From Tillus elongatus (taxonomy: Eukaryota > Arthropoda > Insecta > Coleoptera > Cleridae): 64,000 bases of DNA. The DNA lies in contig OZ023262.1 of NCBI GenBank assembly GCA_964006375.1, positions 91,399,654-91,463,653 on the forward strand, given 5' to 3'. Positions 12,587 to 24,904 of this stretch are shown piece after piece. A model generated the notes under the pieces. It saw only the letters and a list, made by a program, of their open reading frames with translations. It was not told where the DNA came from and ran no database searches. Position 1 is the stretch's first letter, and each line of letters begins with the position of its first letter. A program made the position numbers and the translations under genes.

Positions 12587-13683
12587 TACAACAACTGAAT
12601 GAAGATGATTTTGATCGGCGGCTGGAGTTTTGTGAAGTTATGAATGCACGAATAGCTGATAACGGAAACTTTCTGTTCAATATCTGTTTTTCAGACGAGT
12701 ATACGTTTTTATTAAACTCTACAGTCAATCGTCATAATTGTCGTTATTGGGCAAATAATAATCCAAGAAATTTTCACGAAGTCCACACTCAAACTCTACA
12801 GAAATTGAATGTCCGGACTGGCATTTTTGGAAACCGTTTAATCGGACCAATTTTTCTTGATGTCAATTTGAGTGGCGAAACGTATTTGGAGTTACTAGAA
12901 GATATCGTTTACCCTCTACTAATTGACATTGTTGAAAATGATGATCGCTATCAAGGAAATCAATTAGTGTTTCAACAAGACGGAGCTCCTCCGCATTTTT
13001 CACAACGTGTTAGGGAGTTTTTGAACAAAGAGTTTCCAGAGCAATGGATTGGGCGTAGAGGTTCTATTGAGTGCCCCCCTAGATTCTCGTATTTAACTCC
13101 TTTAGACTTCTTTCTATGGGGCCATTTAAAGAGTAGAATTTTCGTAACAGAACCGGAGTCTGAATGAATTACGACGACGCATTGTTGAAGAATTCCGTCT
13201 AATAACTCCACAAATGCTCCAGAATGTCAGAGCTCGTTTTGAATAAAATTTGTACTCTTGTATGGAAGCTGGTGGTCAACAATTTAAACACTTACTTAAC
13301 TGAATAAACATTTTTGAACGTTTGGTTTTGTTTTTTTTTAGTTTTTTTTTAACGAAAAATTGACTAATTAGTGTATTTCTTATCACAATAAATTGCAACT
13401 CCAACTGTGAATAATTTTTAAACGAGTTGATAAAACTTCCAAAAAAATTAGTGTGCTGAATTCAGAAAAGAAAGAGCTTTCAAGTGATGTAACACTCTAC
13501 CCATGCTCCCTATTTAAAATATAAGGGTTGTTATTACCACCCTTAAGGGGTTGATGTGACAAAGTTGAGTTTTATGTCAAAACATGTCCCCCTCAATATT
13601 AAAATTGAAGTGTTTCAGCGTTTCTTTAAAAAAGAATTTCTATGGACGCAAATCGGTCTGTTTCGTTTTAAATGCGCCACCCT

Positions 13684-13981
13684 CACAACGTGTTAGGGAG
13701 TTTTTGAACAGAGAGTTTTCCAGACAATGGATTGGGCGTAGATGTGCTATTGAGTGGCCCCCTAGATCGCCGGACTTAACTCCTTTAGACTTCTATCTAT
13801 GGGGCCATTTAAAGAGTAGAATTTACGTAACAGAACCGAAGTCTCTGGAAGAATTACGTAGTGTTGAAGAGTGCCGTCTAATAACTCCCCAAATGCTCCA
13901 GAATGTCAGAGCTCGTTTTGAACAAAATGTGTCTTTTGTATGGAAGCTGGTGGTCAACCATTTGAACACTTACTTAACTGA
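13684..13981 (+). pseudogene. Duplicated 3' fragment of DD41D transposase
   Basis: This is a second copy of the C-terminal third of the surrounding mariner's transposase. It starts abruptly at 'QRVREFLNREF' right after a complete right TIR. It keeps the expected 'PRSPDLTPLDFYLWGHLKSR', where the first copy is mutated, so it is not a simple recent duplicate of that copy. It is followed by its own right TIR. Confidence 0.85.
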
Positions 13982-14358
13982 ATTAACATTTTTGAACGTT
14001 TGGTTTTGTTTTTTAGTTGTTTTTTTTAACGAAAAATTGACTAATTAATGCATTTCTTATCACAATGAATAAAATATGTTCTTGCAACTCCAACTGCAAA
14101 TAATTTTTAAACGAGTTAATAAAACTTCCAAAAAAATTTGCTTGCTGAATTCAGAAAAGAAAGAGCTTTCAAATGATGTAACACTCGATCCATGTTCCTT
14201 ATTTAAAATATAAGGGTTGTTATCACCACCCATAAGGGGTTGATGTGACAAAGTTGAGTTTTATGTCAAAACATGTCCCCCTCAATATTAAGATTGACGT
14301 TTCAGCGTTTCTTAAAAAAATTCTTGGGACGCAAATGTCTCGTTTTCAATGCGCCACC

Positions 14359-14361
<3 letters not shown>

Positions 14362-14427
<66 letters not shown>
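14362..14427. repeat. (TA)n microsatellite
   Basis: Pure TA tract abutting the right mariner end. Confidence 0.97.
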
Positions 14428-14428
<1 letters not shown>

Positions 14429-15640
14429 CACACAGACAACTCAACAAATATAGGCCGATTTTAATCAAATTTGGCACGTGCCTTTCTTTTGCAAATGGCT
14501 TGAACAAGTTCGTTAGACAGGAAAATTGGCTCACATTTTCCTGGAAAATTTTGTGTTTCCTTTTGGAACAAATTCATATCATAGGAAATAACAAAGTAAG
14601 GGCAACTAAATTTGGTGCGCCTGTTTGCATTATAAAGAGTCAACTATGTACCAAAATTTAGGTCGGCATGTTCGAAGACAAAAAAGTCATTGGCATTAAA
14701 AAATGGGGTTTTCCTCAAAACGCGATTTGAAACGTCAAAATTGGCAACATTTAGAACCTGAAACAAATACGGGTTATGTAAATAAAATGTCGCAGGAAGA
14801 GTGTTCTGCAAGCCCTTAGGTTTCTGCTTCAACCGCCATTGTCCTTCATTTTACCAAAATACCCCCGGAAAATTTATTTCAAATGGACTCTTTATCTGAT
14901 GCCTTGATAGTAGTTTTAGTTAAGTTTATGGTTTAACGGTCTATAATTTTTAGCAAATGTTCATAGACAAACTTCATTAAGGAGGAGACCGCCACTTATG
15001 AATTTTAAAAAAATGTCTTCAAATGAGTGCAAACTAGGACCGCTAGAATCTATATCCGGATTTAGTGTCAGTTTTTATATGTCTACATATATACAGAGTG
15101 GCGCATTTCTACGGTAATGCTTAATATAATTGTTATTATACAAGATACGAGAGAATATGTTATACGTTAATTAGATGCTGTCTTGAGCTGCATCTTATAA
15201 AATTATTTTGGCAATCACAGTATGGCTCATAAGTCGTTGGTGATACCTACAGTTTTTTTCCGAACACCCCTTATATTATTGCATATTTGCAGTATTTATC
15301 GAAATGATGCATATTGGTAAAAAAACAAATCGAGTAGCAGTAAGTGCGTTTTGGTAGCGGATTTTCATTAACTTATTTAAATCTCAGTAACTCTATTTGC
15401 TATTAACCTATGATTCGTTGGCTAGGAAACCGGTTGGCTCGGAAACATTTAATGCTTTTTTTCGGAAATGTTTTATACATTGTCAAACAATAAGTTATTT
15501 TGATAAAATATGGTACATTGTTTCTACTATATAGATTATATCGGTAACCAAATTGATGCCTGCCTGCATTAAAAAGACAGGTTTGCTATTAAAAACATTT
15601 TAAATGAAAATTCACTTCCAGAACGCACTTTCTGCGTCTT
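14428..15640 (+). repeat. Dispersed repeat (copy 4), second half with MITE-like unit
   Basis: Runs from 'ACACAGACAACTCAACAAAT' through 'CTTTTGCAAATGGCTTGAAC', 'GTCAAAATTGGCAACATTTA', 'TTTATGGTTTAACGGTCTA' and 'GAGTGCAAACTAGGACCGC' to a ~307-bp unit at 15334-15640 bounded by inverted MITE end motifs. It is collinear with 20240-21404 and inverted relative to 48772-49880, so the repeat is at least 1.2 kb long. No conserved reading frame is seen. Confidence 0.78.
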
Positions 15641-16159
15641 GGCTTTTTGTATTCTGCTTAGCGCGTCTACGTCCATGGTGAATACACAAACGTTTCACTT
15701 ATTGAGGGGATTCGCTGGCGAAAGCAACAATTCACAGGTCGTTCTAGAGCCGTTAAACAATATATCTTCAGCGGATTATGTTACCCGTACTTAGTGGATT
15801 AGCAGGACAATAGTAGAGTATTATTCGCTGCTAAGTGCCCGCACTCTGGAACCAGTTTAATATACCCCATCCTGTAAAATATTCTACCACTCTACACGTT
15901 TACTATCTGAATGTTTGGGGTAGTAGCTCTGGCTTTTTGTAGAAATATGTTCCTAAATGATGAAAGTTCTGAGTCCAGACGCAGCAATGTTATGGTAGTG
16001 AATCTAAATATTTACACAAAGTATTTTTTTTATTAAAAAAAAATTGGTGCCTCAACATTAATTGTCATTAGCACCTACAATATTTAATAGGGCAATAAAT
16101 TATTTACCAAATATTTGTAAACCTTATTTCTAATTAACAGTAAGAATTAAACAAATATA
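15641..16159. other. Unique sequence, nothing recognised
   Basis: Apart from one degenerate MITE end motif at about 15972-16005, I see no gene or repeat family. Confidence 0.4.
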
Positions 16160-17567
16160 AAAAAATAAATTAAAGCTTATTATAAAGTCCAGATGATTTC
16201 AAAAAACCAATGACACGCTCTATGTTTAATTTTTTAAGCTGTAGAACTTCGGTAGTTATCGAACTAGGCATATTGCTAAATTTCCTTGCTTGTTCATAGT
16301 CTTTGCAGTTGAATAAGAAATGTGACACTGAGAGTTGTACACTGCACTGACTACATAAAGGGGGTGGTGTTCCTTCTAGAAGATGTTGGTGTGTCATCTT
16401 TGTGTGTCCTAATCTTAGTCTTCTGACAAGGACGCTGTCTTTACGTTTTATTTTAAATTGTAACTTACTTTTTGTAATTACTAGTTGAAACAAATGTAAT
16501 TTGGTATTTTTTTTGACCAAAAATCCTGCCACTTAATAAAAGTTAGACGTCTGTAAGCAGCGATGAGATCATAACACATATTGAATTTCATTTTTGTTCC
16601 GCTTTTTATAGCTGTTTTAGCCTCCGAATCTGCTATCTCGTTGCCTTGATACCGATATGTGATGGTACCCATAAAAATAACACAGAAGTGTTGCTTATCA
16701 TTTTCAAATTTGACAACATTTATTTTATTTTGTGAACAAGGATGTTATCTGTTCTTGATTTCGTAAGTGCCTGGAGGCATGACAGTGAATCTGTGCAAAT
16801 AATATATTTTGGTACTGGGTTCTCTTTGTAATTAGGTATTGTGAGAGATTGAAGAAGAGCGAACAGTTCTCCGGTAAAAACACTAGTAGATTTAGGTCAT
16901 CTAAATTTGTGATATTTTCTGTCTTCTATGACTGAACATCCAACTCGGTCTTCATTTTTTGATGCATCAGTATATAAAATGTGACAATCTGCATGTTTAG
17001 ACAATTTGTCATAGAAAGCGGTTTGCAAAAGTTGTGACGGATTGACATACTTGCTGAATTCTAAGAGAGAGGTATCTACTGAAACCTGTGTATCTGACCA
17101 AGGAGGAGGACCACTTAACTTGGTGTTTGGCAGACGAGCTATGCCTCTATAGATATCTGAGGTGCGAAGAAATCTTACATACCAAGGAGCACAACATCTT
17201 GGCTTGGCGTTAAATCTGTTAATTAGAGGTAACATTGTAAACGCCTGGTGTAAAGGATTTTTTGGATTCGACATAATCTTCACTGCATGTTGTTGCAGCA
17301 ACATATTTCTTCTCAAATATAATGGTAGATCGTATGCTTCAGCGCACAGTGATATGGTTGGGGTCGTTTTGAAAGCTCCAAGTATCAATCTCAGACTACT
17401 ATTTTGAATGGTGTTAACAGAAGTTAATAGTTTTTTACTTGCAGTACCAAACTATGCTTCCATAGTCTAGTTTAGATCGTATGATTGCTAAATACACTCT
17501 TAACAATGATTGTTTATTAGCTCCTCAACTTAAATGTGATATGGCTTTTAAAAGATTAATTCTGGAA

Positions 17568-17570
<3 letters not shown>
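16160..17570 (-). pseudogene. Non-LTR retrotransposon 3' remnant with RNase H
   Basis: On the minus strand, reading from 17570 down, the post-RT 'thumb' region appears ('LLRVYLAIIRSKLDYGS', about 17470-17520). After it come 'LRRNMLLQQHAVKI', an RNase H domain opening with 'ILYTDASKNEDRVGCSV' (about 16940-16990), 'GNEIADSEAKTAI' of the same domain (about 16610-16645), and a C-terminal Cys-His region 'LRLGHTKMTHQHLL' plus 'LCSQCSVQLSVSHFLFNC' (about 16300-16420). The stop is near 16170. This layout is typical of I-clade and related LINEs. At least three frame breaks are present, and the 5' end is cut at the (TA)n tract. I judge the class from motif style only. Confidence 0.82.

Positions 17571-17574
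<4 letters not shown>

Positions 17575-17662
<88 letters not shown>
17575..17662. repeat. (TA)n microsatellite, slightly interrupted
   Basis: TA tract with CATA interruptions near both ends. It borders the truncated 5' side of the minus-strand LINE remnant. Confidence 0.95.
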
Positions 17663-18229
<567 letters not shown>

Positions 18230-18534
18230 TTCATCAAAATACCTTGTGCCTGAAAAAGTACAACAATTTTCCGAATATTAACTTTTACATTTTACCGAAA
18301 AACTGGTCTCATTTTCCTGGTCAACAAACCTATTCAAATGCAATTTACACAAAAACTACACCAGCCAAGGTATAATTATTCGCAAAAAGTTTTCTTAAAA
18401 GAAATTCAAAAAAATATTTTGACACAAAAATTTGCAAACAATTTCTTTAAAAAACTTTCCCATTTTTTTAGCTTAAGGAATGTTACACAAAAATTATATA
18501 AAATTCGTTTAAAAACAATTTGCTATATTTACTA

Positions 18535-18905
18535 GTGTTCGAAACACGGAATTTATTTGCGATGGGTGATGGTGAGATTGGGCGTTAAGGTAACGATTAG
18601 TGTGGGTTGGTTTTCGTTACACAGTGTAAAAAAATCCTTTGACTGGGTTTTTAGTGAGGCGTACATCTAAGAAAGGCAAAGAAAAATTATTTTCTAATTC
18701 TATGGTGAACTGGATCTGGGGGTTGATGTTATTTAGGTAAGAAAAGAATTCGTCTAGAGATTTCTTACCGTGTGGCCAGACAGCGAAAATGTCGTCAACG
18801 TACCTTAACCAGCAGGCTGGTTTAAGCTGGGATGAATTGAGGGCTTATGCCTTGAAGTTTTCCATGAAAATGTTTCTAATGTTTACACTAATATATTTTT
18901 TTATG
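18535..18905 (-). pseudogene. Penelope-like element reverse transcriptase fragment
   Basis: Too broken to give a long frame. On the minus strand the core reads 'ACWLRYVDDIFAVWPHGKKS' (about 18765-18822) with the catalytic YVDD. It is followed by 'FFSYLNNINPQIQFTIELEN', 'LPFLDVRLTKNP' and, across a stop codon, '[20 protein letters not shown]'. The upstream part shows 'IFMENFKA', then a stop, then 'ALNSSQLKP'. The order of these motifs (RYVDD, LPFLDV, RKPTHT..YLN..S.HP) is characteristic of Penelope-like elements, a retroelement class separate from LINEs and LTR elements. No GIY-YIG endonuclease is visible nearby. It is a dead fragment. Confidence 0.85.
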
Positions 18906-19768
18906 TTTGATGAAATATTTTATGGAGTTCTATACTCAATGAAAGTGGCTTTATTAATTTGTTGTTCACTGCAGAATTATCTTTAACTTCTAAGCGTAAG
19001 TATTTATTTCTTTATTGAAAGACTCACTTTGTATATTGTTCTGGGACGTCCCGGCTGCGTAAAATGTTATTTTCACTAGTATTAATTTTGAAATTTCCAC
19101 TCTATCAATAAATTGTATCTGGAGGCTTCCCGTTAGCTATTTATTTCTCGGCATCTGGTGAAAAAAGTCCTTTGTTGTTATTACTTTGACAAAAAACTGT
19201 CTAATCCCCGTTGCTATCGTAATTTCCCAATTTCGCTTTCTATCCTGGCTAATTCATATTTTCATTCCTGCTTTCTGTTTCCGATCCCTACTCACCCGGG
19301 ATACCACTCTTTTTACCATTTTTACTGATTTATATGTCAAATTTTAACGTATTTATATAAACCATGATTTTTTTATTTGATGGTTCATGTCTACACCTTT
19401 TATCACTCCATGTTAAATGTCTCGATGTTATAATAATCAGAATAAGATTACGTGTGTTTAAGTATTAATCACATTACCTTCTGCCAATCATTTGTACTAA
19501 AATTTTACATTTGTTCTTTAAACTACTACATATTAACATCTTATTACTAAAAAGACTGTTACATAAAGACTTCTTAAACCTATTTTATTTCATTAGTGAT
19601 ATCTGGATTGTGTTTTTATCACCTTTTGCTAGTCCTAACACCTTACACTGTTATATTAGCACTTGGTAGTAAAGTTGTGGCTAAGTTTTAATAACTCCAC
19701 ATCTTACCTGTCGTATATACAGTCTATGTTGTCTTTTCGGGTTTGGGTTTCACTACACATAGGCCTTA

Positions 19769-19834
<66 letters not shown>

Positions 19835-20214
19835 TTGTTTACCAACAATCAACTTACTTGCCCCTGTTACCGGTATAGTTGTGAATTTTATTTGAGTCTG
19901 TACCTTTAAATCCCTTTTCTTTTTTGACTTTTGTAAAATTATGGTTTCATTTTAATTTAAAATATAATTTAAAATAATATAAAAGAAAACTATCTCTTCA
20001 GGTTCTATTATTTCCTTGTTTATAGATTGGCCTGAGTACATGATATATGTATATAGTTTCCACGCGTAATGGCTGATCTATTAATTAATATCATTTTTAT
20101 CTCTCCTTACGTGCATTGTATTCGCCTATAGCTAGGTTTTTTGATTGTCGTAGTGTTTGACCTTGTTTAGTGGTGTAATGTTTTTATTTATGCTTTATTT
20201 TTAGCATTATATGT
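18906..20214. other. AT-rich sequence with one (TA)n tract
   Basis: A (TA)n tract lies at 19772-19831. No gene or repeat family was recognised in the rest. Confidence 0.45.
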
Positions 20215-21404
20215 GTGAAAGTAATAAATCTGTATGTGTGTGTGTGCATCACACCGACAACCAAAAAAATAATAGGCCGGTTTTGATCGAATTTGGTGTA
20301 GCTTTGGTGTTTGCTTTTGCAAGTGGCTTGGAAAGCCAAGAAAATTTACCAAGGTTTTCCCGGAAAATTTGGTATTTTCTCTCGGAAAACTTTCATATCT
20401 CCGGAAATAAGAAAGCAAGTGCAACCAAATTTGGCACACCCGTTTGTTATATTAAAATTGAACCACATGCCTAGGTCGGTAAGTTAAAATACAGAAAAGT
20501 TACGGGTATTTAAAGAAAACAAAATTGGGGTTTTTCTCAAAACTTCAAGGTCGCGATTTGAAACGTCAAAAGTGACAACATTTAGGCAAAGAACATGAAA
20601 CTAATCCGGTTGATGTAAAGAAAATGTCGCAAGAAGAGTGTTCTACAAACTCTTTAAGTTTCAGCTTCAACCGTCATTGTCTTTCATTTTACTAAAACGT
20701 TTCCAAAAAATTCATTTTAAATAGATCCTTACTCTGATGCATTGTCAGTAGTTCTAGTTAAGTTTATGGTTTAACGGTCTAGAATGTTTTGCTAATTTTC
20801 GTACAAAAAATTTGTTAATGAAGTAACCGCGACTTTTGAATTTTAAAAGATGTATTCAAATGAGTGCAAACTAGGCCTCCTAGAACCCATATTCGGGCTC
20901 AGTTTAAGTTTTATCTGCTTGCAGGATGATACATTAATTATAGGGTGTCTTGAACTGCATCCTATAAAGTCATTTTGACAATCAGAGGCTGGCCCATAGG
21001 TCATTGGTGATACCTACAGGTTTTTTTTCAACATCCCTGATATTATTGAATTTTTGCATTTTACTCCAAATATGATTCATGTTTCTAAGAAAAAAATATG
21101 TGGACGCAGAAGGCGCGCTTTTGCAGCAAATTTTCATTAAGTGCCTTAAATTTCAATAACTCAATTTGCTATTAACCTAAGGTTCGTTGGCTAGGAAACT
21201 AGTTTTCTCTGAAACATTTAAAGTTTGTTTGCGGATTTTTTCTTACATTTTTAAACAATAAGTTATTTTGACTATATAATATGATACATTGTTTCTACTA
21301 TATAGGTTATACCGGTAACCAAATTGGTGCTGGCTTGCATTAAAGACATATTTGCTATTAAATTTAATAAAAATTCACTTCCATAATTCGCTTGCTGCAC
21401 CGAG
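20215..21404 (+). repeat. Dispersed repeat (copy 5) with MITE-like unit
   Basis: Here a short (GT)n replaces the (TA)n core at about 20225-20247. 'CACACCGACAACCAAAAAAA' to 'GGCCGGTTTTGATCGAATTT' follows, and the copy is collinear with 14428-15640. Its MITE-like terminal unit is 21102-21404, with inverted motifs GACGCAGAAGGCGCGCTTTT and 'CGCTTGCTGCACCGAG'. Confidence 0.78.
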
Positions 21405-21418
21405 ACTTTTTGGGAGTG

Positions 21419-21952
21419 GGATTGTGAATCATCACAACTGACGCCGTTGCGCTGGCGGAAATCCGCACATATTCCAAGACACCTGAAAAATAAAATGTGT
21501 GGGGCGGCATGTATAGCGATTGCATTGTTTGTTCTTTTGTTCTGCCAAGACATTTAAGAGGGCATATGTATTTACGGTTATTGGAAGATGCTGTTGGTTC
21601 AACACTGTCATACATTTATGAAAAAAGTGACCGTTACAATGAAAATAAATTTATTTTTCAGCAAGGCGTACCGTTTCCCTTTGTCGGCATATGGACCAAA
21701 AATTTCCTGGGGATGAATTGGGCAATGATATGGAATAGAATGTCTTGCAAGATCGGCAGATTAAAACCATTTGGACTTCTTTGGACACCAAAAACAGAAG
21801 ACTAGACTATCAGAATTGGCAGACAATTTACGCAAACGCGTCATTGCCGAATGTCAAAGAATTCCAGAAATGTGTCGCGACATTCGAAGCCGCTTTGAAT
21901 AAATCCTGTATCATGGTATGCAACCTGAAGGTCAAGATCTTGAACATTTAGT
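21419..21952 (+). pseudogene. Fossil mariner-type transposase fragment
   Basis: Traces of the catalytic half of a transposase: 'MWGGMYSDCIVCSFV' (about 21497), 'RGHMYLRLLEDAVGSTLSYI' (about 21559), 'NKFIFQQGVPFPF' in the place of the usual QQDGAPPHF, and a decayed end to about 21950. The second catalytic Asp is replaced by Gly. TIRs were not found. It is older than the other mariner copies. Confidence 0.7.
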
Positions 21953-22009
21953 ACATTAGTATCCTGTTAAGGTAGGTACATAATAAAATAGTGCTGCAAA
22001 TTGAATAAT

Positions 22010-22104
22010 TACTTCCACATAGCTGTGATAATCTATTCTTCTCAGAAAGACATTCTCAAGAAATGAATCTAGCGTCCATGACTAGACCACAAAGAAAATA
22101 TTCA
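22010..22104 (+). repeat. Left part of a dispersed repeat split by a LINE
   Basis: 'CTTCCACATAGCTGTGATAA' to 'ACCACAAAGAAAATATTCAT' matches 44190-44280 and 50170-50275. The rest of this copy appears to resume at about 37025, so about 14.9 kb lies inside one copy. Confidence 0.7.
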
Positions 22105-22543
22105 TGTTCCACATACAGACTTGGAGACTACTTCTCTGGCTTCACTGTTGGGTTTCGTTTCTGTGCAAACCAGGTCCGGCACACCTGGCGCCGTTTGGAC
22201 AGTACAGGGGCCCACCCTTCCCTTGACCGGCGTAGGGGGCTGCCCTATCATCCATTCGGAAAATGCTCAATCGTGTCAGCAGCACCGGGTAGCTCCGTAA
22301 CAGGGGGTTAGCTGCACGCTTCGGGTCGCCACAGCGTGGCCGCAGAGCCGCTCTTAACGGAATCAAGTCTTATCATGGATGAAGCGCCGGGGCGCGGTGG
22401 GGTGATCTCCCGTATCTATACGCTCACCAAACCTTAAGCACACCATCACACACAAAACCCAATTTAGCAACCATGTACAGTCAAGTAACAGAAGATGGTA
22501 ACGTGCCAAAGCCCTGCGAGGAGGCAAAAGGGCTTAGGGGGTA

Positions 22544-23261
22544 GTGGCTAATGTGTCCCCACTCCTGCGAGGGGCGGGGGCTGCCGAGATCCCGGCCGCT
22601 GGGGCTGGCCCTGTCCCCTCGGGAACGTCAGGTCCGGCGGGAAGAAGGGAAATGCAGGTGGTCATCAACTCCAACCGGGGGGATGGCGTAGTCCTGGCGG
22701 AAGAGGCGGAGCCAACAAGGAGGAGTCTGGTGGCGGGGATGTTGGACGCAATGTCGGTATCCGACGTGACGTTGCAGCTCCGCTTCCGTAACTTGGGGAT
22801 AGTTGTTCCAGGGTGGTTCTTGGTGACCGCCGAGGATGACAAGTCCCTGAGTTGGCGTGTCAACGGCTGGTCCGGGACGGCGGTGGGTGATCGCCTTCAG
22901 CGCCGTAAGGGCAGGGGGCGCTCCATGGCCGGTCCGGATCGGCTTTTGGTTCAGAAGTCAAGAGTTGGACCTACAGGATGTTGTCAGGATGCTTGCGCTC
23001 CAGAACCGCTCGCTCAATGTTGGGCAGTGGCGGCACCTGGAGACGGCAAGAGGACCTGGGGCATGGCGTCTGGTCTTCGCTGTGGGGTCCGGGGTGGCTC
23101 GCGAGCTGGACGGGCAAGGCTGGCGATTGTATTTCGAGTTGGTGACTCTGGGTGTAACCAGAGTTCCGACATGGAGTGCGGTCGCCTCCGCTCGGCCCGC
23201 GGCGGGCGCACGGATGGGCTCTGACCAGGGGAGGTCTCCATCCGGGCGGCGTCGCAATTAA
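22544..23261 (+). pseudogene. LINE ORF1 (Gag-like) remnant
   Basis: The first frame from about 22544 runs through 'SVSDVTLQLRFRNLGIVVPG'. After a frameshift near 22860-22960 the second frame gives 'DLQDVVRMLALQNRSLNVGQ' and 'RLYFELVTLGVTRVPTWS', ending at the TAA at 23259-23261. The repeated 'lhvgsWrh...W.lvf.v.....L' pattern resembles the DUF4780-type region found in ORF1 of insect LINEs (inference). It would bind the element's RNA. It has at least one frame break. Confidence 0.6.
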
Positions 23262-24883
23262 ATTCGCGGGGCTACTGCGGGTGAGTCAGATCAACCGACA
23301 GCATAGCCCAGATGCCACTGGGGAGCTGGCAAAGCTCCTCGCAGGCGGTCCAGGCGGCGTTGTGTTGATCCAAGAGCCTTATGCGTATAGGAAGCAAGTG
23401 AGGGGGCTTAGAGGAATCGACTTCAACATCCTAGTTGGTAGCGAAGCCGAGGAAGAACAACCAAGTTCATGCATACTGGCGTCAAGGGACCTAGACGTGA
23501 TGTCGCTGCCGCAGCTCGAGTCCAGGGACGCCACAGCAGCTGTCCTGGAGTATAGGGTAAGTAATACTAGTCTTAAGGTTATGATGTGTAGCCTTTACGT
23601 TCCTACGATCGACGGGGGCTGCCTCCGACGGGGGAATTGGTGCGTATCGTCGATTTCGCAAGGAAGCATGGGTTACAACTAATTATAGGCTGCGATGCCA
23701 ATTCGCACCACAGATTGTGGGGCAGCACAAATACCAACCCACGGGGTGAGGCTCTATTAGAGTATTTGGCTACAACGAACCTGGAGGTATTAAACAGAGG
23801 TACGGCTCCGACGTTTGTCAATCGTATCCGGCAGGAGGTGATCGACATCACGTTAGCGAGGAGAGGAATAACGGAGGATATATCTAGCTGGAGGGTGACG
23901 GAACACATATCAATGTCTGATCATCTTATGATCAGCTTTGAATTGGATGTGGACCGTGAGAGTCCTCCCCCCAGGAGAAATCCAAGGAAGACTGACTGGG
24001 ATGCCTACCTAATAGGCCTCGGTGGGTCGCCAAGGATCCCAGAGGGGAGAAGACTATCTATAGAGGCATTAGATAGCGAGGTCGAGGCCCTAGAAGGGAA
24101 AATAATGGCAGCCTACGAGGCCGCGTCACCACTTAGGGGGGAACCGTCCATCAAAGTTAGATGGTGGAACAGGGATCTCGTCGTACTACGCGGGCGGACT
24201 CGGAGGGCCTTAAATCGAGCCGTCCGAGAATCGGGTGAAGCGGCCTGGGAGGATTCTAGAACTGCCAGAAGGAAGTTTAAGAAGGAATTATGCTGGAGTA
24301 AGCGAGCTGGTTGGCGCGCGTACTGCGGGGAAGTCAATTCCCTGCCGGACGCAGCCAGGCTGGTTAGAGTGCTCAAACAGGAGTTAGGTAGTAATGTAGG
24401 ATCTTTAAAGAAACCGGACGGGAACTGGACAAGCACCGGTGAGGAGACCCTGCGTCATCTTGCCGAAGTTCACCGAGGGCGGTGGAGCCGTCACGGAGGC
24501 TGCCGAACCGGGCCGGTGGACAGTCCCAAATGCGGACTGGCAGCTGGTGGAGGGGGTGGTCACAAATGGCTCTATAACCTGGGCGGTGGGCAAGTTCGCT
24601 CCATTCAAATCCGCAGGCTGTGATGCGATTTTTCCGGCCTTGCACTAGAGGGGCCTGGATATACTGCTTCCCAACATAAGGGAGGTTTTTCTGGCCAGCC
24701 TGGCGTGGGGCTACGTCCCAAAGGCGTGGCGCCGGGTTAGGGGGGTCTTCATTTCCAAACCGGGAAGGGAGGACTACACGCTGGCCAAGGCGTACAGGCT
24801 AATCAGCCTAACATCCTTCCTACTCAAGGCATTGAAAAAGTCAGTAGATAGGTTTATGTTGGGAGGGATCCTCAAGGATCATC
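23245..24883 (+). pseudogene. LINE ORF2, endonuclease and first part of RT
   Basis: An apurinic-type endonuclease domain: 'VVLIQEPYAYRKQVRG' (about 23360), 'MCSLYVPTIDGG' (about 23585), then a frameshift near 23630, 'IIGCDANSHHRLWGS' (about 23680) and 'MSDHLMISFELD' (about 23913) with the terminal His. Behind a second frameshift near 24440, RT motifs begin: 'GCDAIFPAL' (about 24620), a stop codon at 24646, 'VRGVFISKPGREDY' and 'AYRLISLTSFLLKALKK' (about 24795). The sequence then meets the palindromic insert at 24884. No clear start ATG is visible. Confidence 0.85.
24878..24883. repeat. Target site duplication (left)
   Basis: ATCATC, repeated at 34753-34758. It lies within the LINE reverse transcriptase frame. 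Confidence 0.9.
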
Positions 24884-24904
24884 AGTAGGTATGGCGGCAC
24901 TTGG

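Larger units (their letters stand above)
10485..13303 (+). pseudogene. DD41D transposase, split by a nested transposon
   Basis: The ATG is at 10485 (MVYSVEEIVEIF). The N-terminal DNA-binding part runs to 10847 with a premature TAA at 10638; the copy at 38061 has CAG in that place. The frame resumes at 12587 after the inserted element with 'NEDDFDRRLEFCE'. Catalytic motifs follow: 'FSDEYTF', 'QQDGAPPHF' and 'LTPLDFFLWG', with 41 residues between the last two Asp. Normal family residues are altered near the third Asp ('PPRFSYLTPLD' where 'SPD' is usual), and a frameshift follows at about 13165. The protein would have cut and pasted this family's elements. This copy is dead. Confidence 0.87.
10025..14361 (+). 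mobile_element. Second-family DD41D mariner, interrupted and with duplicated 3' end
   Basis: The ends read GGTGGCGCATTGAAAACGAA on the left (the first CAG seems lost) and CAATGCGCCACCCTG on the right, both against TA. The TIRs are about 330 bp: left 10025-10350, right 13360-13682, and again 14040-14361. The transposase gene is split by another transposon at 10848-12586. After the first right TIR, at 13683, the sequence jumps back to an internal transposase position and runs a second time to a second right TIR. About 680 bp is thus tandemly repeated, with roughly 8% difference between copies. Another copy of this family lies at 38061-39960. Confidence 0.88.

Noticed and set aside
22958..23257. 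Minus-strand frames in the GC-rich LINE (arginine/proline-rich)
   Set aside because: Shadows of the plus-strand ORF1/ORF2 frames in GC-rich DNA.
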